A stretch of DNA of 64,000 nt, taken from contig NZ_KB913017.1 in NCBI RefSeq assembly GCF_000383975.1, forward strand, positions 3,262,265-3,326,264, read 5' to 3'. Position 1 is the first letter of the stretch, and each line of letters starts with the position of its first letter. The DNA is from Natronorubrum tibetense GA33. Lineage in GTDB: Archaea; Halobacteriota; Halobacteria; Halobacteriales; Natrialbaceae. The notes under the pieces were generated by a model. That model searched no databases, had not been told where the DNA came from, and worked only from the letters and a program-made list of their open reading frames with translations. This document shows, one piece after another, positions 40,826-50,931 of the stretch. A program made the position numbers and the translations under genes.

Positions 40826-43456
40826 TTAATCATGAAAGAGCCCTCGATAGCCGTCATCGTTAGTAAGCCTTGCCAGCTCTGCCGCTAATTCGACAAGCTC
40901 GCTGGTTGTTTCCGTTTCCCGTTGATCGCGGAGTTCTCCGGGAGATTCCGATTTCTGACGGAGCAGATGTACCCGGTCGAGTGGCGTCAACTCTGACTCC
41001 GCCGTTGATGTGAGATATGTCCGTCGGGACTCGTCGGCCCAGCTAGCGATTCCAAACGTGTCACCGGCCGTAACGAGCCCTTTCCGGCGTAGGTCATCGG
41101 GAGAAACGTTGGTGCTATAACAGAGTCGTTGGAGATCACGATGTGATGGCGCTTCCATCTCGAGGAGGCTGAGATAGATTTCATCAGGCGTGACCTCTCC
41201 CGAGACAAGTTTCTGGAATTTAGCTACCACTTCGACTGGGTCCATTGTATCTCCCCCGCGGTGGACTTGACCGTGGTGCTGAGAGTACACCCGGAGACAT
41301 CGTCCCAGTTCAATGATAGAGATCTCCCCCTCGGAGGGGGACTGGTCACTGTCCTCAATCTGGTCTCGTGCACGCCCGGCGGAGCGATGTGCTTTCCGGC
41401 GGAGTGCTGACCAACTGATCGGTTCTCTTCCCTGAGAATTTGTGGGGCGTGCAACGACGATAACGGTAACATTCGGTTTATTATCACCGAAGAGCTCACT
41501 CGCGTTGGCAGCGATTGGGTACATCGCTGTCAGTTCGAAATCCTCCGAGCAAAGCGCGTCGACGAGGCCACCCCACGCATCAGCGTCGCCATTGCGATAG
41601 GTGAACACCAGAATCCCGTCGTCCGCAAGTACTTCTTGTATTCTCCCGAACGCGGTTCCGAGTTCATACTCGAATGTTGCCTCATCCTTTTCTGTCGCGG
41701 GATTAGAAATGATACTGTTCGAACGCGGCGTCGTTTCCGGCTCGAAACAATCGTATGAATCGGACAGGAGGATCCGCTGCCAGACGTAGAAAAAGTCGGA
41801 TACTTCTGAGTATACGACGTTGTCATAGTACGGCGGATCAGTGATGACGGCGTCGTATTCTTCCTCCAGTGAAACCTCACGCATATCTCCCTGGTGGAGT
41901 GTGTACTCACCACCGATCAGCTCCTCAAACGATTCCGTTTCGTGGAGTTCCTCGTTCTCGAGATATCGCTCAGTCGGATCGTGGGCGAAATCGACTGCGT
42001 CCAGTATTTTCTGCCAAGTCGTGGTGAACGTTCCTCTCCCGGCTCTCGTGCCCCAGACGTTGTTTTCCGCGTAGCTCGTCCGTGGCGTGTAGGAGTTCCG
42101 ACCGAGTGCGCCCTCGATCTTGCTCCCAGCACTGTTGTACCGTGAGAAGTTGTTCTGGAATAGCAAGGAATCACTGAAAGCTAACAGCAGGAACTCTTGA
42201 ACATCGGGATCGTCGATTTTGTCGATCGACCGGAGGAGTGTCGATAGACTGTAAAGCTGTCTGCCATTGAACATGTCCTGCCACGTCTCGTACCCATGCT
42301 GGAAGATATCGTTCCCACTGATCGAGGAAGCCGCTGTGATTGCACCCTCCGGAATCTCTCCATCTGGTGCATAATCCGACAGATTATCGTTCTGCTCCCA
42401 CTGCTTAGCAGCGTCTTCGTAGCGTTTGATATCTCCCTCGCTTGGGGACTTGTATCCCTTGTACGTCGATCGTTCTTCCCCCTCGTCCTCACAATCCGTG
42501 CAGTAGTACTCTATCGCGTACAGCTCCTCCCCGTAGGACTGGCCCTCCGAAATCGCGTCAACAATTGGGTATTTGAGCCCGCACGAGGGGCATCCGTACA
42601 TTCCACCCTGGGAAACCGGTCCGTTCGCCGGAGCGAACTCATGTCCACAGTCTGAACAGACGGATTCTGTCGAGATATCGTCCGTCAAGAAAATCTCACT
42701 ACAGTCCGGACAGACTACATGATCGCGGTCGCTATCCTCGTATCGGCCTTTTGCGACACGGTAGTCTTTGAACAGCAGTATCGTCTCGTCACAAGAAACG
42801 CAATCAAGGGAACGAACCCATAGTGCGTACACGACGTCGGCTACGTGGTCACTGTCATGTGGACAGTCCGTCTGGTACAGTTCAGCAAGCTCGTCCGAAA
42901 TATCTGCTTCGACTTGCTCGAAGGCGTTCTCTAAGTCATCTCTTTCGACTTCAGCCGCCTCGAACTCTTTTTTTGTCACGAACCACGCAACCGGGTTCAG
43001 ATCAATTCCCGTCACCGATGCTCCGAAGCGGCTGGCTTCCAAGAGGCTTGTTCCCCCACCCATGAACGGATCGAGGACACTGATGTCCGCTACCTGTACA
43101 TCTTGTTGATATAGCTCCCAAAGCTCACTTGGGTTTCCCAGATCCACACTGTCAATTAACGCTCCGATATCAGGTTCGTCATCTTCGTTCCCGTTCGTAA
43201 ACTGCGACAGAGATGCATCGTCTCCGCTTCCCGGATGATCACGTACACTGACGCGAGCGGGATCGTCAAGCAGCGTGTAGAGAGAGATCGCTCTGAAAAC
43301 GCTTCCCAGTTGGCGAGCCCACCATTTGTGCATCGTCGTCAGGGGACGGTAGTGGAGTTTCGCTCTGCCCTCTCGCTCGGCCAAGGCACTTACCTCTGAA
43401 ATGGGGAACCCCCTCTCTATCGGTCGCCGGTCGGGCTCTTCGGCTGGGTCAGGCAT
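40826..43456 (-). CDS. Zn-ribbon DNA methylase, DUF1156/COG1743 family, copy B, 876 residues
   Basis: ATG at 43456. It has the same architecture as copy A: DUF1156 head (REGRAKLHYRPLTTMHKWWA), motif I LDPFMGGGTSLLEASRFG (near 125), Cys pairs (CVSC, CPDC, CSDC, CPSC, CTDC), and DPPYYDNVVYSEV (near 537). It is the most divergent of the three, for example MHKWWARQLGSVFRA in place of MHKWWARRPGCLFRA, and has shorter N- and C-terminal ends. It follows the DUF499 ATPase by 39 bases, the natural pair of a COG1483-COG1743 module. It is therefore likely the cognate methylase of that ATPase. Confidence 0.88.
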   Translation of the reverse strand: MPDPAEEPDRRPIERGFPISEVSALAEREGRAKLHYRPLTTMHKWWARQLGSVFRAISLYTLLDDPARVSVRDHPGSGDDASLSQFTNGNEDDEPDIGALIDSVDLGNPSELWELYQQDVQVADISVLDPFMGGGTSLLEASRFGASVTGIDLNPVAWFVTKKEFEAAEVERDDLENAFEQVEADISDELAELYQTDCPHDSDHVADVVYALWVRSLDCVSCDETILLFKDYRVAKGRYEDSDRDHVVCPDCSEIFLTDDISTESVCSDCGHEFAPANGPVSQGGMYGCPSCGLKYPIVDAISEGQSYGEELYAIEYYCTDCEDEGEERSTYKGYKSPSEGDIKRYEDAAKQWEQNDNLSDYAPDGEIPEGAITAASSISGNDIFQHGYETWQDMFNGRQLYSLSTLLRSIDKIDDPDVQEFLLLAFSDSLLFQNNFSRYNSAGSKIEGALGRNSYTPRTSYAENNVWGTRAGRGTFTTTWQKILDAVDFAHDPTERYLENEELHETESFEELIGGEYTLHQGDMREVSLEEEYDAVITDPPYYDNVVYSEVSDFFYVWQRILLSDSYDCFEPETTPRSNSIISNPATEKDEATFEYELGTAFGRIQEVLADDGILVFTYRNGDADAWGGLVDALCSEDFELTAMYPIAANASELFGDNKPNVTVIVVARPTNSQGREPISWSALRRKAHRSAGRARDQIEDSDQSPSEGEISIIELGRCLRVYSQHHGQVHRGGDTMDPVEVVAKFQKLVSGEVTPDEIYLSLLEMEAPSHRDLQRLCYSTNVSPDDLRRKGLVTAGDTFGIASWADESRRTYLTSTAESELTPLDRVHLLRQKSESPGELRDQRETETTSELVELAAELARLTNDDGYRGLFHD

Positions 43457-43495
43457 ATCGAATCGTATTTTCGAGATGGTATTTGAACCTTCGTC

Positions 43496-46400
43496 TCATT
43501 CGAACTCGAGAGTGATATCGATGGTCGTCGCACTTTCCGGGATCTGTTCCAGGATGTCGGCGACCGTATCGTGGGACTGGCCGACTTGCAGTTGCAGTTC
43601 TGCGTGGGTCTTCTCAAATGTCGCCGCGTCGCCGAAGCCAAGAGGTGCCGCACCCTCTCCTTGACAGGTGATCGAAATCACCCCGTAGCTAATCGTACCT
43701 GCCTCGTGGGACTGTTGCCAATCCGATCGGAGATCGGATGCACTGTCACCCTGATATTCGAACTTCCAAGTATCGTCCTTCGGAACACGGAAGCCTGCAC
43801 CGGGGAACCAGTCCGAAGGATCGGTCGATCCCATCGTCCCGAGTTCGTATTCCGGGTCGTCTCCACCGAGATGTGCCAACAAGAAGTGTCTTACTTCATC
43901 TTCAGTTGCCTCAGGGGCACAGTTCGTCTGAACGTCACCGATACTAAATGTGGCTTCGTCGTCGAGATCGCCGATGTATTCGAGTATCCGCTCGCCAGTG
44001 TTGTCGTCGACCATCGGAACGAGAGTAACTGAAAGGGGGTCCCGATTGCCCAGCGAATTGACGTAGTCGCCGCCGGTGTTGACCCGATGGCCATCCGAAA
44101 TCAGGCCACTCACCGCTCCTCGGAACGCTGACTCCGTCTCGTCATCGGATAAGAACACTTCGGAGTCGTTTCGGATCGCAGTCAGGACTTGACCAGTTTT
44201 CGCCTCGCCTGCTGCATCAATCGCAGCTTCGATACGAGAACGAACCTCAGTTACACCGATTCGATTAGTATCGGAAACATCTCGAAGTGTTGCATCCGAG
44301 CGAGCCTTGGTGATGATTTCGCTCCCACTAACCAGTACGTACTGGTCCTGAGCTGCCAGCCGTCCCACAGCCATCATAATATTGTCTTGCGGATCACTGC
44401 CCTCAATCCAGACGTCCGTTCGTTTCAGAACCTCGAGTTCGAACGCTCCCACCTCAACTTCTGCAGTGCCACCACTGAATTTCCGCCGCAGCTCGTTCTC
44501 GATATCGTCGACAGTCCATCGCTCAACATCGTCTTGTAACACCAGGACTGTATCAGGACTCAGGTTCTGCAACTCGTCGGTGAACCCGGTATTGTCATGT
44601 GCAAGGACAGGTTTGTCTTCAAGTCCATCCTCCACCGCGTTGACGACCGCTTGTTTGCTCCCGGGAATCGGGTACGTCGGATCCATCAGGAACTGTTCGT
44701 AGATATCGTCTATCGTCGCTTCACCGCGACGATCTAGTCGGTTTTGAACCAGGTCCCAGACATGCCGTTGAAGATCAAACGGGTCCGCCTCGGTGGCCGC
44801 GGCAATGTTGCTCGCACTCAGTTCGTCCTCCGCGGAGACGAAGTTCCCGAGCGTCATTTCCGCGGCGTAGTCGAACTCATTCAGCAGGTCGTCACCGTCG
44901 ATGACCTCGCCGTACGCACTGCTCAAGCGTTCTTCGAGGTCTTCGGTGTACTCCTCGTGGAGCTCCTCGATACCCTGGATAATCTCGTCGCTCAGATTCG
45001 GATCGTCTTTTCTGATCTCCGCACCGATTACTTCCTTCGCTTTGCCGAGGAACTTCTCCTGCTGGTCGGTTGTGGAAATGCGTTTGTCGTTTTTGGGTTG
45101 AACGAATACTAGGGTGTTTCGCCACTGTCTGCCGGCCGGCTGGTTTTTAATGATTTCAGCCACGTCCGACCCACTCCACGGACCGTTCTTCACGACGACC
45201 TTGATATTCTGGCTATCGGGAACACTCTCGAGTTCGCCTTCGGCATTGAATCCAACAGGGTACGATCCTGCGCCAAAGATAGAGTTGACCGTCTCCCCGA
45301 GAAGCTCCATTGCGTCGGAATCGTCCACATCTCTGGCCGCGTTCTTCACCAGCGATCGCGGGTTCTCGTCTTCTCGAATAACGAATTGGTCATCGTTACG
45401 CCAGAGGTGGTACACCTCCCCTTGGAGGCGCTCCAGATCGACAATAATATCGTTTACTCGGTCGCCGGCGTGGTAGGTCCCGAGAATGATGTCCGATGTC
45501 GTCGCCCCCTCGGCGAGCCCTGGCGTGAGCGAGTAGATGAGAACGGTACTGAGGATCGGGCGTCCGAATGGGATGTCCGTATCGGCCAGTCGGTCCACGA
45601 TGTCGTCGTAACACCGGTCTGGCCGCGCGTGTTCGACGTTGATACGGGTGAGTTCGTCGTTGTAGTCGACCGCGTCGACCGTCCCGTGAGTGACGAGGTC
45701 CGTCTCCTGGTAGCTGTCTACGAGGATCTTCGCGAACAGGTACAGCATCCCTCGGGTCGCACCGGATTCTGTCTCCGCGAAGTAACGCGTCTTCAGCGAG
45801 TCGATCAGCTCCGGGTGGAACGGATAGGTATCCTCCATATCTCCCCGAAGCCCGTCCGGTAGGTCAACGTAGTCTGTCCCGTCGTACGCTTGAATGTACT
45901 CGTCGACGAGCGATTCGACGGCAGCCATATCCACCGACCCCGGTTCGACGAGGCGGTGACGCAGCACGTCCCTGATGTCCACCTGATTGGACATGTTCAC
46001 CTCGACGCGGGTTTGCCGCGAGAGAATGTCGTGGACATCCGATCCCTCTCGTAGCACGGAGACGATGGCGAAGAGGTTCGTCCGTGAGGTGGTCTCTAAT
46101 AGTGCTTGGAGGAACCCCTTGTTGGCGCTTAGACGGCGGCCATCGAGCGTTCCAAACCAATCCTCGAGTTCGTCCATAAAGAAGGCGACTGTCCGATCGC
46201 CAACCGCGTCCTCGATTACGTCGATGGTCGGGTACCCACCCTCTTCGTCGTAATCCTCTTCGCTGATCTCGTAGTCGAGTGCATCGAACAGCGGTTCCCA
46301 GAGGTAGTCGTACTGCTCCTTCTGGAGCGAGACGACGACGGGGAGGCCATCTCGCGGGAGTGTCCCGTTGAAATCGTCGATTCGGCCGTTGGCCCACTCC

Positions 46401-46726
46401 TCGACGACTTCCGGAGAGTCGAAACAGTGGTACATCGCCACCATCTGATGGGACTTCCCCGTCCCGTATGGGCCGTACATTTCGTGGATGCGAGTGTTGT
46501 CCTCGCCAGAAAATGTGTCGCGGAGCCGTTTCAGGGAGTCTTCTAGCCCCCCAGTCAGCAATGTCCGCTGGAAGAATCGTTCGGGGTCCGCCTCCAGCGA
46601 GTCTTCGTTGTCCTCGACGTCGTACAGCCGGATCTGCCCTTTTATTAATCCGTCTCCCTCGGTGAGTTCCTTGCTGAGCGTGAGCACGTCGTCAATGCTC
46701 GTGTCCACCGATCGTTCCATACTCAT
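43496..46726 (-). CDS. DUF499 (COG1483) AAA+ ATPase, 1076 residues
   Basis: The start is at an ATG at 46726 (MSMERSVDTS), because the longer frame adds an unlikely basic leader and the decayed copy at 47 kb is alignable only from here. Walker A is MYGPYGTGKSH (about residues 83-93) and Walker B is VAFFMDELEDW (about 174-184), followed by a long helical arm. A strand-rich region near the C-terminus (TWKFEYQGD, SYGVISITCQGEGAAPLG) ends in TTIDITLEFE. DUF499 ATPases occur beside DUF1156 methylases and SNF2 helicases in defence islands. The energy-driven role in DNA recognition or cleavage is unproven, and no nuclease motif is obvious in this chain. Confidence 0.85.
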   Translation of the reverse strand: MSMERSVDTSIDDVLTLSKELTEGDGLIKGQIRLYDVEDNEDSLEADPERFFQRTLLTGGLEDSLKRLRDTFSGEDNTRIHEMYGPYGTGKSHQMVAMYHCFDSPEVVEEWANGRIDDFNGTLPRDGLPVVVSLQKEQYDYLWEPLFDALDYEISEEDYDEEGGYPTIDVIEDAVGDRTVAFFMDELEDWFGTLDGRRLSANKGFLQALLETTSRTNLFAIVSVLREGSDVHDILSRQTRVEVNMSNQVDIRDVLRHRLVEPGSVDMAAVESLVDEYIQAYDGTDYVDLPDGLRGDMEDTYPFHPELIDSLKTRYFAETESGATRGMLYLFAKILVDSYQETDLVTHGTVDAVDYNDELTRINVEHARPDRCYDDIVDRLADTDIPFGRPILSTVLIYSLTPGLAEGATTSDIILGTYHAGDRVNDIIVDLERLQGEVYHLWRNDDQFVIREDENPRSLVKNAARDVDDSDAMELLGETVNSIFGAGSYPVGFNAEGELESVPDSQNIKVVVKNGPWSGSDVAEIIKNQPAGRQWRNTLVFVQPKNDKRISTTDQQEKFLGKAKEVIGAEIRKDDPNLSDEIIQGIEELHEEYTEDLEERLSSAYGEVIDGDDLLNEFDYAAEMTLGNFVSAEDELSASNIAAATEADPFDLQRHVWDLVQNRLDRRGEATIDDIYEQFLMDPTYPIPGSKQAVVNAVEDGLEDKPVLAHDNTGFTDELQNLSPDTVLVLQDDVERWTVDDIENELRRKFSGGTAEVEVGAFELEVLKRTDVWIEGSDPQDNIMMAVGRLAAQDQYVLVSGSEIITKARSDATLRDVSDTNRIGVTEVRSRIEAAIDAAGEAKTGQVLTAIRNDSEVFLSDDETESAFRGAVSGLISDGHRVNTGGDYVNSLGNRDPLSVTLVPMVDDNTGERILEYIGDLDDEATFSIGDVQTNCAPEATEDEVRHFLLAHLGGDDPEYELGTMGSTDPSDWFPGAGFRVPKDDTWKFEYQGDSASDLRSDWQQSHEAGTISYGVISITCQGEGAAPLGFGDAATFEKTHAELQLQVGQSHDTVADILEQIPESATTIDITLEFE

Positions 46727-46887
46727 GTTATTTCGATTCGTTAGCAGGGACGATAATGAAGGTACGCATCTTGGATCCGTTCGCGTCACGTGGTTTTTTC
46801 GCGAGACGACCGAAAGCTGTGAAACAGGAGGATGCTGTAGACGCGGAAGGGCCCGGACAGACTACGCTATCAGAGAGGTCAGTCGTC

Positions 46888-47190
46888 TTAGAACTCGCTG
46901 ATATCGACGTTAACGTCGAGCAGTTTGAGGTAGGTCTCGTCGCCGCTGGCTTCGGCCAATCTCTCGCAGAGTTCACGCAGATCATCGTCTTCCCCTCGGA
47001 TCGGTACTCGCTCCGATCTTTACCCTCTTCGAACCGCTAGCGGAGGAAGTGGACCTTCTCCAAGGGCGTCGGATTCCAGTGTGTCGTCATCACTGTCGAT
47101 ATCATAGAGTTGAATCTGACCTTTGAGCAGGCTGCCGCACTCAGTAAGCTCTGAGCTGAGCGTCAGTACGCCATCGTTTTTGTGTTGAGA
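46888..47190 (-). pseudogene. Chimeric remnant: 5' end of a DUF499 gene joined to 3' end of a DUF1156 gene
   Basis: Read on the minus strand, about 47190 to 47071 encodes GVLTLSSELTECGSLLKGQI then LYDIDSDDDTLESD, matching residues 13-46 of the DUF499 ATPase next door (VLTLSKELTEGDGLIKGQIR). From about 47069 the match switches frame to the C-terminus of DUF1156: TPLEKVHFLR, a TAG stop, RFEEGKDRSEY, a frame slip, then LRELCERLAEASGDETYLKL and a final TAA at 46888-46890. All of the middle, about 5.5 kb in an intact pair, is missing. It is the scar of a second ATPase-methylase module lost by internal deletion. The antisense frame at 46756-47040 is a shadow. Confidence 0.8.
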
Positions 47191-47271
47191 ATCATTTCCT
47201 ATAGAATCTCTACTGGGTAGAAACTAAATTGGATAGTAAAAACTATTACTTAGTAGTGTGTGAGTGAGGGT

Positions 47272-47865
47272 ATGGGGAAAGAGAAACGATCGATCGTGTT
47301 CACGAGCGAGGGGATTACCGTCAAGGAAGAGCGCAAAGCACCGCTTTCGAACGATACGAAGTACGTCACTATCGACGAGCTCGAGTGGGACGATTTCCCG
47401 ATCGAGAACCTCACGATGGAGGTCACGAGTGTCTGGCCGAAAGTGAGTGACGAAGACGAGACCGCGCTAGAAGCCCTGGAATTCGAAGTAGAACGCCTGG
47501 AGCGAGCCGATGCCCAGACCGAAGCGTCGACGTCGGACGACTTCTGGGAGCAGGTGTACGAACAGACGGGAATCACGTACGAGGACGGAGAGATCACACT
47601 CAGTGGGAATAAAAACGCCAAGGATAACCTGGTCGCGTTCGTCAACTTCCTGCTCGTCAACGGATACCTCACGGAAGGCGATCTCCCGATCAAAAGCGGC
47701 TGGAAGCGGTACCTGATCAATACGGAGCCGCTTCATCAGAAGGGAGGATCGATGGCAGAGGATGTCGAGGTCACTGATGGGGTCTATCTCGAGACGAAGT
47801 ACAGTCGAAAAGACATCTGCAAGAAGATCAAGGAACTCGCAGAGCGGGTCGGTGAGCTGGAATAA
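47272..47865 (+). CDS. Uncharacterised protein, 197 residues
   Basis: ATG at 47272 (MGKEKRSIVF); a GTG at 47260 would add four residues. AT-rich sequence at 47225-47250 serves as promoter. The first 70 residues look strand-rich (SIVFTSEGITVKEERKAPL), the middle is helical and acidic, and the end is a helix (YSRKDICKKIKELAERVGEL). No known motif and no membrane segment. It stands alone on the plus strand between the chimeric remnant and DUF1156 copy C, so it may have been part of the lost module or be a separate passenger. Confidence 0.6.
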   Translation: MGKEKRSIVFTSEGITVKEERKAPLSNDTKYVTIDELEWDDFPIENLTMEVTSVWPKVSDEDETALEALEFEVERLERADAQTEASTSDDFWEQVYEQTGITYEDGEITLSGNKNAKDNLVAFVNFLLVNGYLTEGDLPIKSGWKRYLINTEPLHQKGGSMAEDVEVTDGVYLETKYSRKDICKKIKELAERVGELE

Positions 47866-48116
47866 CGATGTCATCGCAAATCGAGCACTGAATCACTACG
47901 TTTGAATGCCTGCCTAACAACCAGTCACACGAAAAGTTCCAGTGGAAACAAGGGGGTGTGATAAGATCAAACGTTGCGACGTACATGACTAGCTTGTTAT
48001 TTGCTGATTAATATATTCGTGAATCCGAATTGCTACTTTTGTCGAGTGAGGGAAAGTGATTCTGATAACAAAATTTATGCAAGTACGATCAACTATGAGA
48101 TCATCGAAAACCAGTC

Positions 48117-50789
48117 CTAGTCCTCAGCAAACTCGAGCAGCGACGTATCGACACCGAGCATCTTCAGGTATGTGTCGTCACCCGTAGCCTCGGCGAGACC
48201 CTCACAGACGTCCTGAAGTTCGTCGGTATCCCACTGCTCGAGATATTCACTCGTCGATTTGTCTTGTTCGAAGCGATACCGGAGGAAGTGTGCCTTATCG
48301 AGAGCGGTCAGATCACCGTTGTCCTCCTGGACCTTGCTCTGGACGTAGGCCTGGCGCTTTTCGTCGGCCCAGTCACACAGGACGAAATCATTGCCCTCGG
48401 TTCGGAAGAGGTGCATCTCTTTCATCGTCTCTTCGGCGGCATCGGAGTGTTTGAGATGCTTGTTTAGGTCGTCGTAGGACGGGTTGTACGCCTCGAGGAG
48501 ATCGAGGTAGACGGCCTGTTCGCCACGGGTGTTGTCCTGAATAATCCCGTAGATTTTCTGGACGACCTCCTTGGCGGTCATAATATCGCTCCCACGATGA
48601 ACCTCGCCATGATGTTTGGAGTACTCCTGGAAACACTTCCCCATCTCGATGACACCAATGTCCCCAGCTGCGAGATCACGACTCTCCTCGAGCGTTTCTC
48701 GAGTTTCGGCAGCCGTTCTGACGATACGTCGGCGGAGAGAGTTCCATGAGATCGGTCGATGGTCCTCGACAGGACGAGCGACGATGACGATGTCGAAGGA
48801 AACAGCTTCACCACCGATGAACTTGTTCAGATCAGAATTGATCGGATACGTCGCCGTGATCTCGAAGTCGTTCTCACAGAGCGACTCAAGTAACTCGCCC
48901 CAGGATTCCTCGTCGCTGTGGTGATAGGTGAACGCGAGGATGCCGTCGTCTTTCAGGGCTTGTCGGATAACGGCAAGTGCTTCGCCCATCTCGTGTTCGA
49001 AGTCCTCCGCGGTCTTGTCGAGATAGGGGTTCGTCACGATGGATTCCGCACGTGGGGTTTTGTCTTCATCAAAGCCAGGATATTCGTCCTTAAGAAGGAT
49101 TTTTTGCCAGACGTAGAAGTAGTCAGCAACTTCTGAGTAGATAATATTATCGTAGTATGGAGGGTCGGTGATCACCGCGTCGTATTCGTCCTCTGCGGTT
49201 ATGTTCCGCATGTCATCCTGATAAACCTCAGAATTTAAACCAATCGGTTGTGCGAACGCAGGTGTTTCATTGTTTTCGCCATTGTCGATATGACGTTCAG
49301 TCGGGGAATTAGCGTACTCAACTCCGCGAATGGTCATATCCCACATAGCGGCAAACGAACCGGACCCATGCTTGGTACCCCACAAATTGTTTTCAATAGG
49401 TCGTTGTGGCGCATCGAAAGAATTTGTGTTAAATATATTGGCAATAAGATTCTTCCCAGGGTTATAGGACGTCATCAACGTATTGTAATTCAAACTTTCT
49501 GTAAATGTTAGCAATAGATACTCTCTTATATCACGACTTTTCTCATCATCGATACGGTTGAGAAGTTTCGAAAGTGACAACAACTGCCTCGAATTAAACA
49601 TATCTGTCCAATCTTTGAGGTTATGCTGAAATACGTCGTTCCCGCTCACTGATGACGCCGCCGTGATAGCACCTTTAGCAATCTCTTCATCAGGCACATA
49701 TTCATGGAGATCCGTTCGCGTTTCCCACTCACGTTTCGCCTCTTCGAACAGTTGCTTGTCGGCGGCTTCTGCCTTTTTATAGCCTTTGTACGAGCTCTTC
49801 TCTAACTCCTGCTGGTCACACTCTTTACAGTAGTATTCGACCGCATAGAGGCGCAGGTCGTACCCACCCTGTTCGGCAATGCCGTCAGTGATCGACTCTT
49901 TCTGTCCACATTCGGGACAATTATAATAGCCTCCTCGAGATACGTTTCCTTCCTTGGGAACGAACTCATGGTCACACTTGTCGCACTCGCTTTCTTCTTG
50001 CCAGTCGTCGACGAGCGTCACTGCCCCACAGCCAGGACAGAGGACGTTGTGCTTGTCGTCGTTTTCGAACCGACCAGCAGCGACGCGGTAGTCTTTGAAT
50101 AGTGGAACGGTATGACCACAGGAGACACAATCCAGTTCCTTCACCCAGAAATTGTACATCACGTCCGCGTCGTGCTCACCGTCGCAGTTCGGACACGGAG
50201 TCCTATAGTATTGGGTGATTTCGTCAGCGACGTCTTCTTTGACTTGCTCGAACGCCTCCTCAAGTTCCTCGACGTCAGTCTGGCCGGCCTCGAGTTGCTT
50301 CTTCGTAACGAACCATGCCACAGGGTTCAGATCGACCCCGACAGAGTCGACGCCGAAGCGAGAAGCCTCTACAAGTGAAGTCCCACCACCCATAAACGGA
50401 TCGAGAATCTTCTTGTCTTTGATTCGGACGTCCTTCGGATAGAAGTCCCACAGTGATTCCGGATCGTCCATCGAAACCTCGCGAATAGCGTCGACGAGAT
50501 CGTCATTGCTCAATCCATTGCTGCCGAGCGTCTGATTTTCGCCCGGTTCGTACACGTCAACGTCGTCGATCGTCGTCTCGTCGTCGAGAAGTGAATAGAG
50601 CGTAATCGCGCGGAAAAGACACCCCGGCCTGCGTGCCCACCACTTGTGCATTGTGTAGATGGGGCGGTACCACTGCTTCGCCCGACCCTCCTTTTCGGCA
50701 ATCTCGTTCACTCGCTCGATCGGGAAGCCGCTTTCGATAGGGAGTTCAGAACGACCCTCCGACCGCTTAGATTGTTCCTGTTCAGACAT
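48117..50789 (-). CDS. Zn-ribbon DNA methylase, DUF1156/COG1743 family, copy C, 890 residues
   Basis: ATG at 50789. The domains are as in copy A, to which it is most similar over its full length (SELPIESGFPIERVNEIAEK, MHKWWARRPGCLFRA). Motif I is LDPFMGGGTSLVEASRFGVD near 126 and motif IV is DPPYYDNIIYSEV near 538. Zinc pairs (CPNC, CVSC, CPGC, CDKC, CPEC, CKEC) are intact. No ATPase or helicase gene is directly beside it on the same strand. Three intact paralogues in 18 kb would allow three different DNA sequences to be modified, or redundancy after module loss. Recombination between A and C is possible given their likeness. Confidence 0.88.
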   Translation of the reverse strand: MSEQEQSKRSEGRSELPIESGFPIERVNEIAEKEGRAKQWYRPIYTMHKWWARRPGCLFRAITLYSLLDDETTIDDVDVYEPGENQTLGSNGLSNDDLVDAIREVSMDDPESLWDFYPKDVRIKDKKILDPFMGGGTSLVEASRFGVDSVGVDLNPVAWFVTKKQLEAGQTDVEELEEAFEQVKEDVADEITQYYRTPCPNCDGEHDADVMYNFWVKELDCVSCGHTVPLFKDYRVAAGRFENDDKHNVLCPGCGAVTLVDDWQEESECDKCDHEFVPKEGNVSRGGYYNCPECGQKESITDGIAEQGGYDLRLYAVEYYCKECDQQELEKSSYKGYKKAEAADKQLFEEAKREWETRTDLHEYVPDEEIAKGAITAASSVSGNDVFQHNLKDWTDMFNSRQLLSLSKLLNRIDDEKSRDIREYLLLTFTESLNYNTLMTSYNPGKNLIANIFNTNSFDAPQRPIENNLWGTKHGSGSFAAMWDMTIRGVEYANSPTERHIDNGENNETPAFAQPIGLNSEVYQDDMRNITAEDEYDAVITDPPYYDNIIYSEVADYFYVWQKILLKDEYPGFDEDKTPRAESIVTNPYLDKTAEDFEHEMGEALAVIRQALKDDGILAFTYHHSDEESWGELLESLCENDFEITATYPINSDLNKFIGGEAVSFDIVIVARPVEDHRPISWNSLRRRIVRTAAETRETLEESRDLAAGDIGVIEMGKCFQEYSKHHGEVHRGSDIMTAKEVVQKIYGIIQDNTRGEQAVYLDLLEAYNPSYDDLNKHLKHSDAAEETMKEMHLFRTEGNDFVLCDWADEKRQAYVQSKVQEDNGDLTALDKAHFLRYRFEQDKSTSEYLEQWDTDELQDVCEGLAEATGDDTYLKMLGVDTSLLEFAED

Positions 50790-50931
50790 GAGTCAGCCTT
50801 ACCACACCTTTCCAGAGGACCCATATAAAAATACGCAACTGCGCGGTCTCTGTGGTGGTTCTTAGTACAGATGGCTATAAAAGGACAGAGCATCATAAAG
50901 GTTGTATATCAACAAATTCTGATTAGATAAT

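Noticed and set aside
46756-47040. Plus-strand frame of 94 codons
   Set aside because: It is the antisense of the decayed methylase tail, which explains its sequence.
29583-50789. BREX or DISARM as the name of the methylase island
   Set aside because: No PglZ, BrxL, DrmA/DrmB (DUF1998) or PLD gene is present. The parts fit the DUF1156-DUF499-helicase grouping instead.
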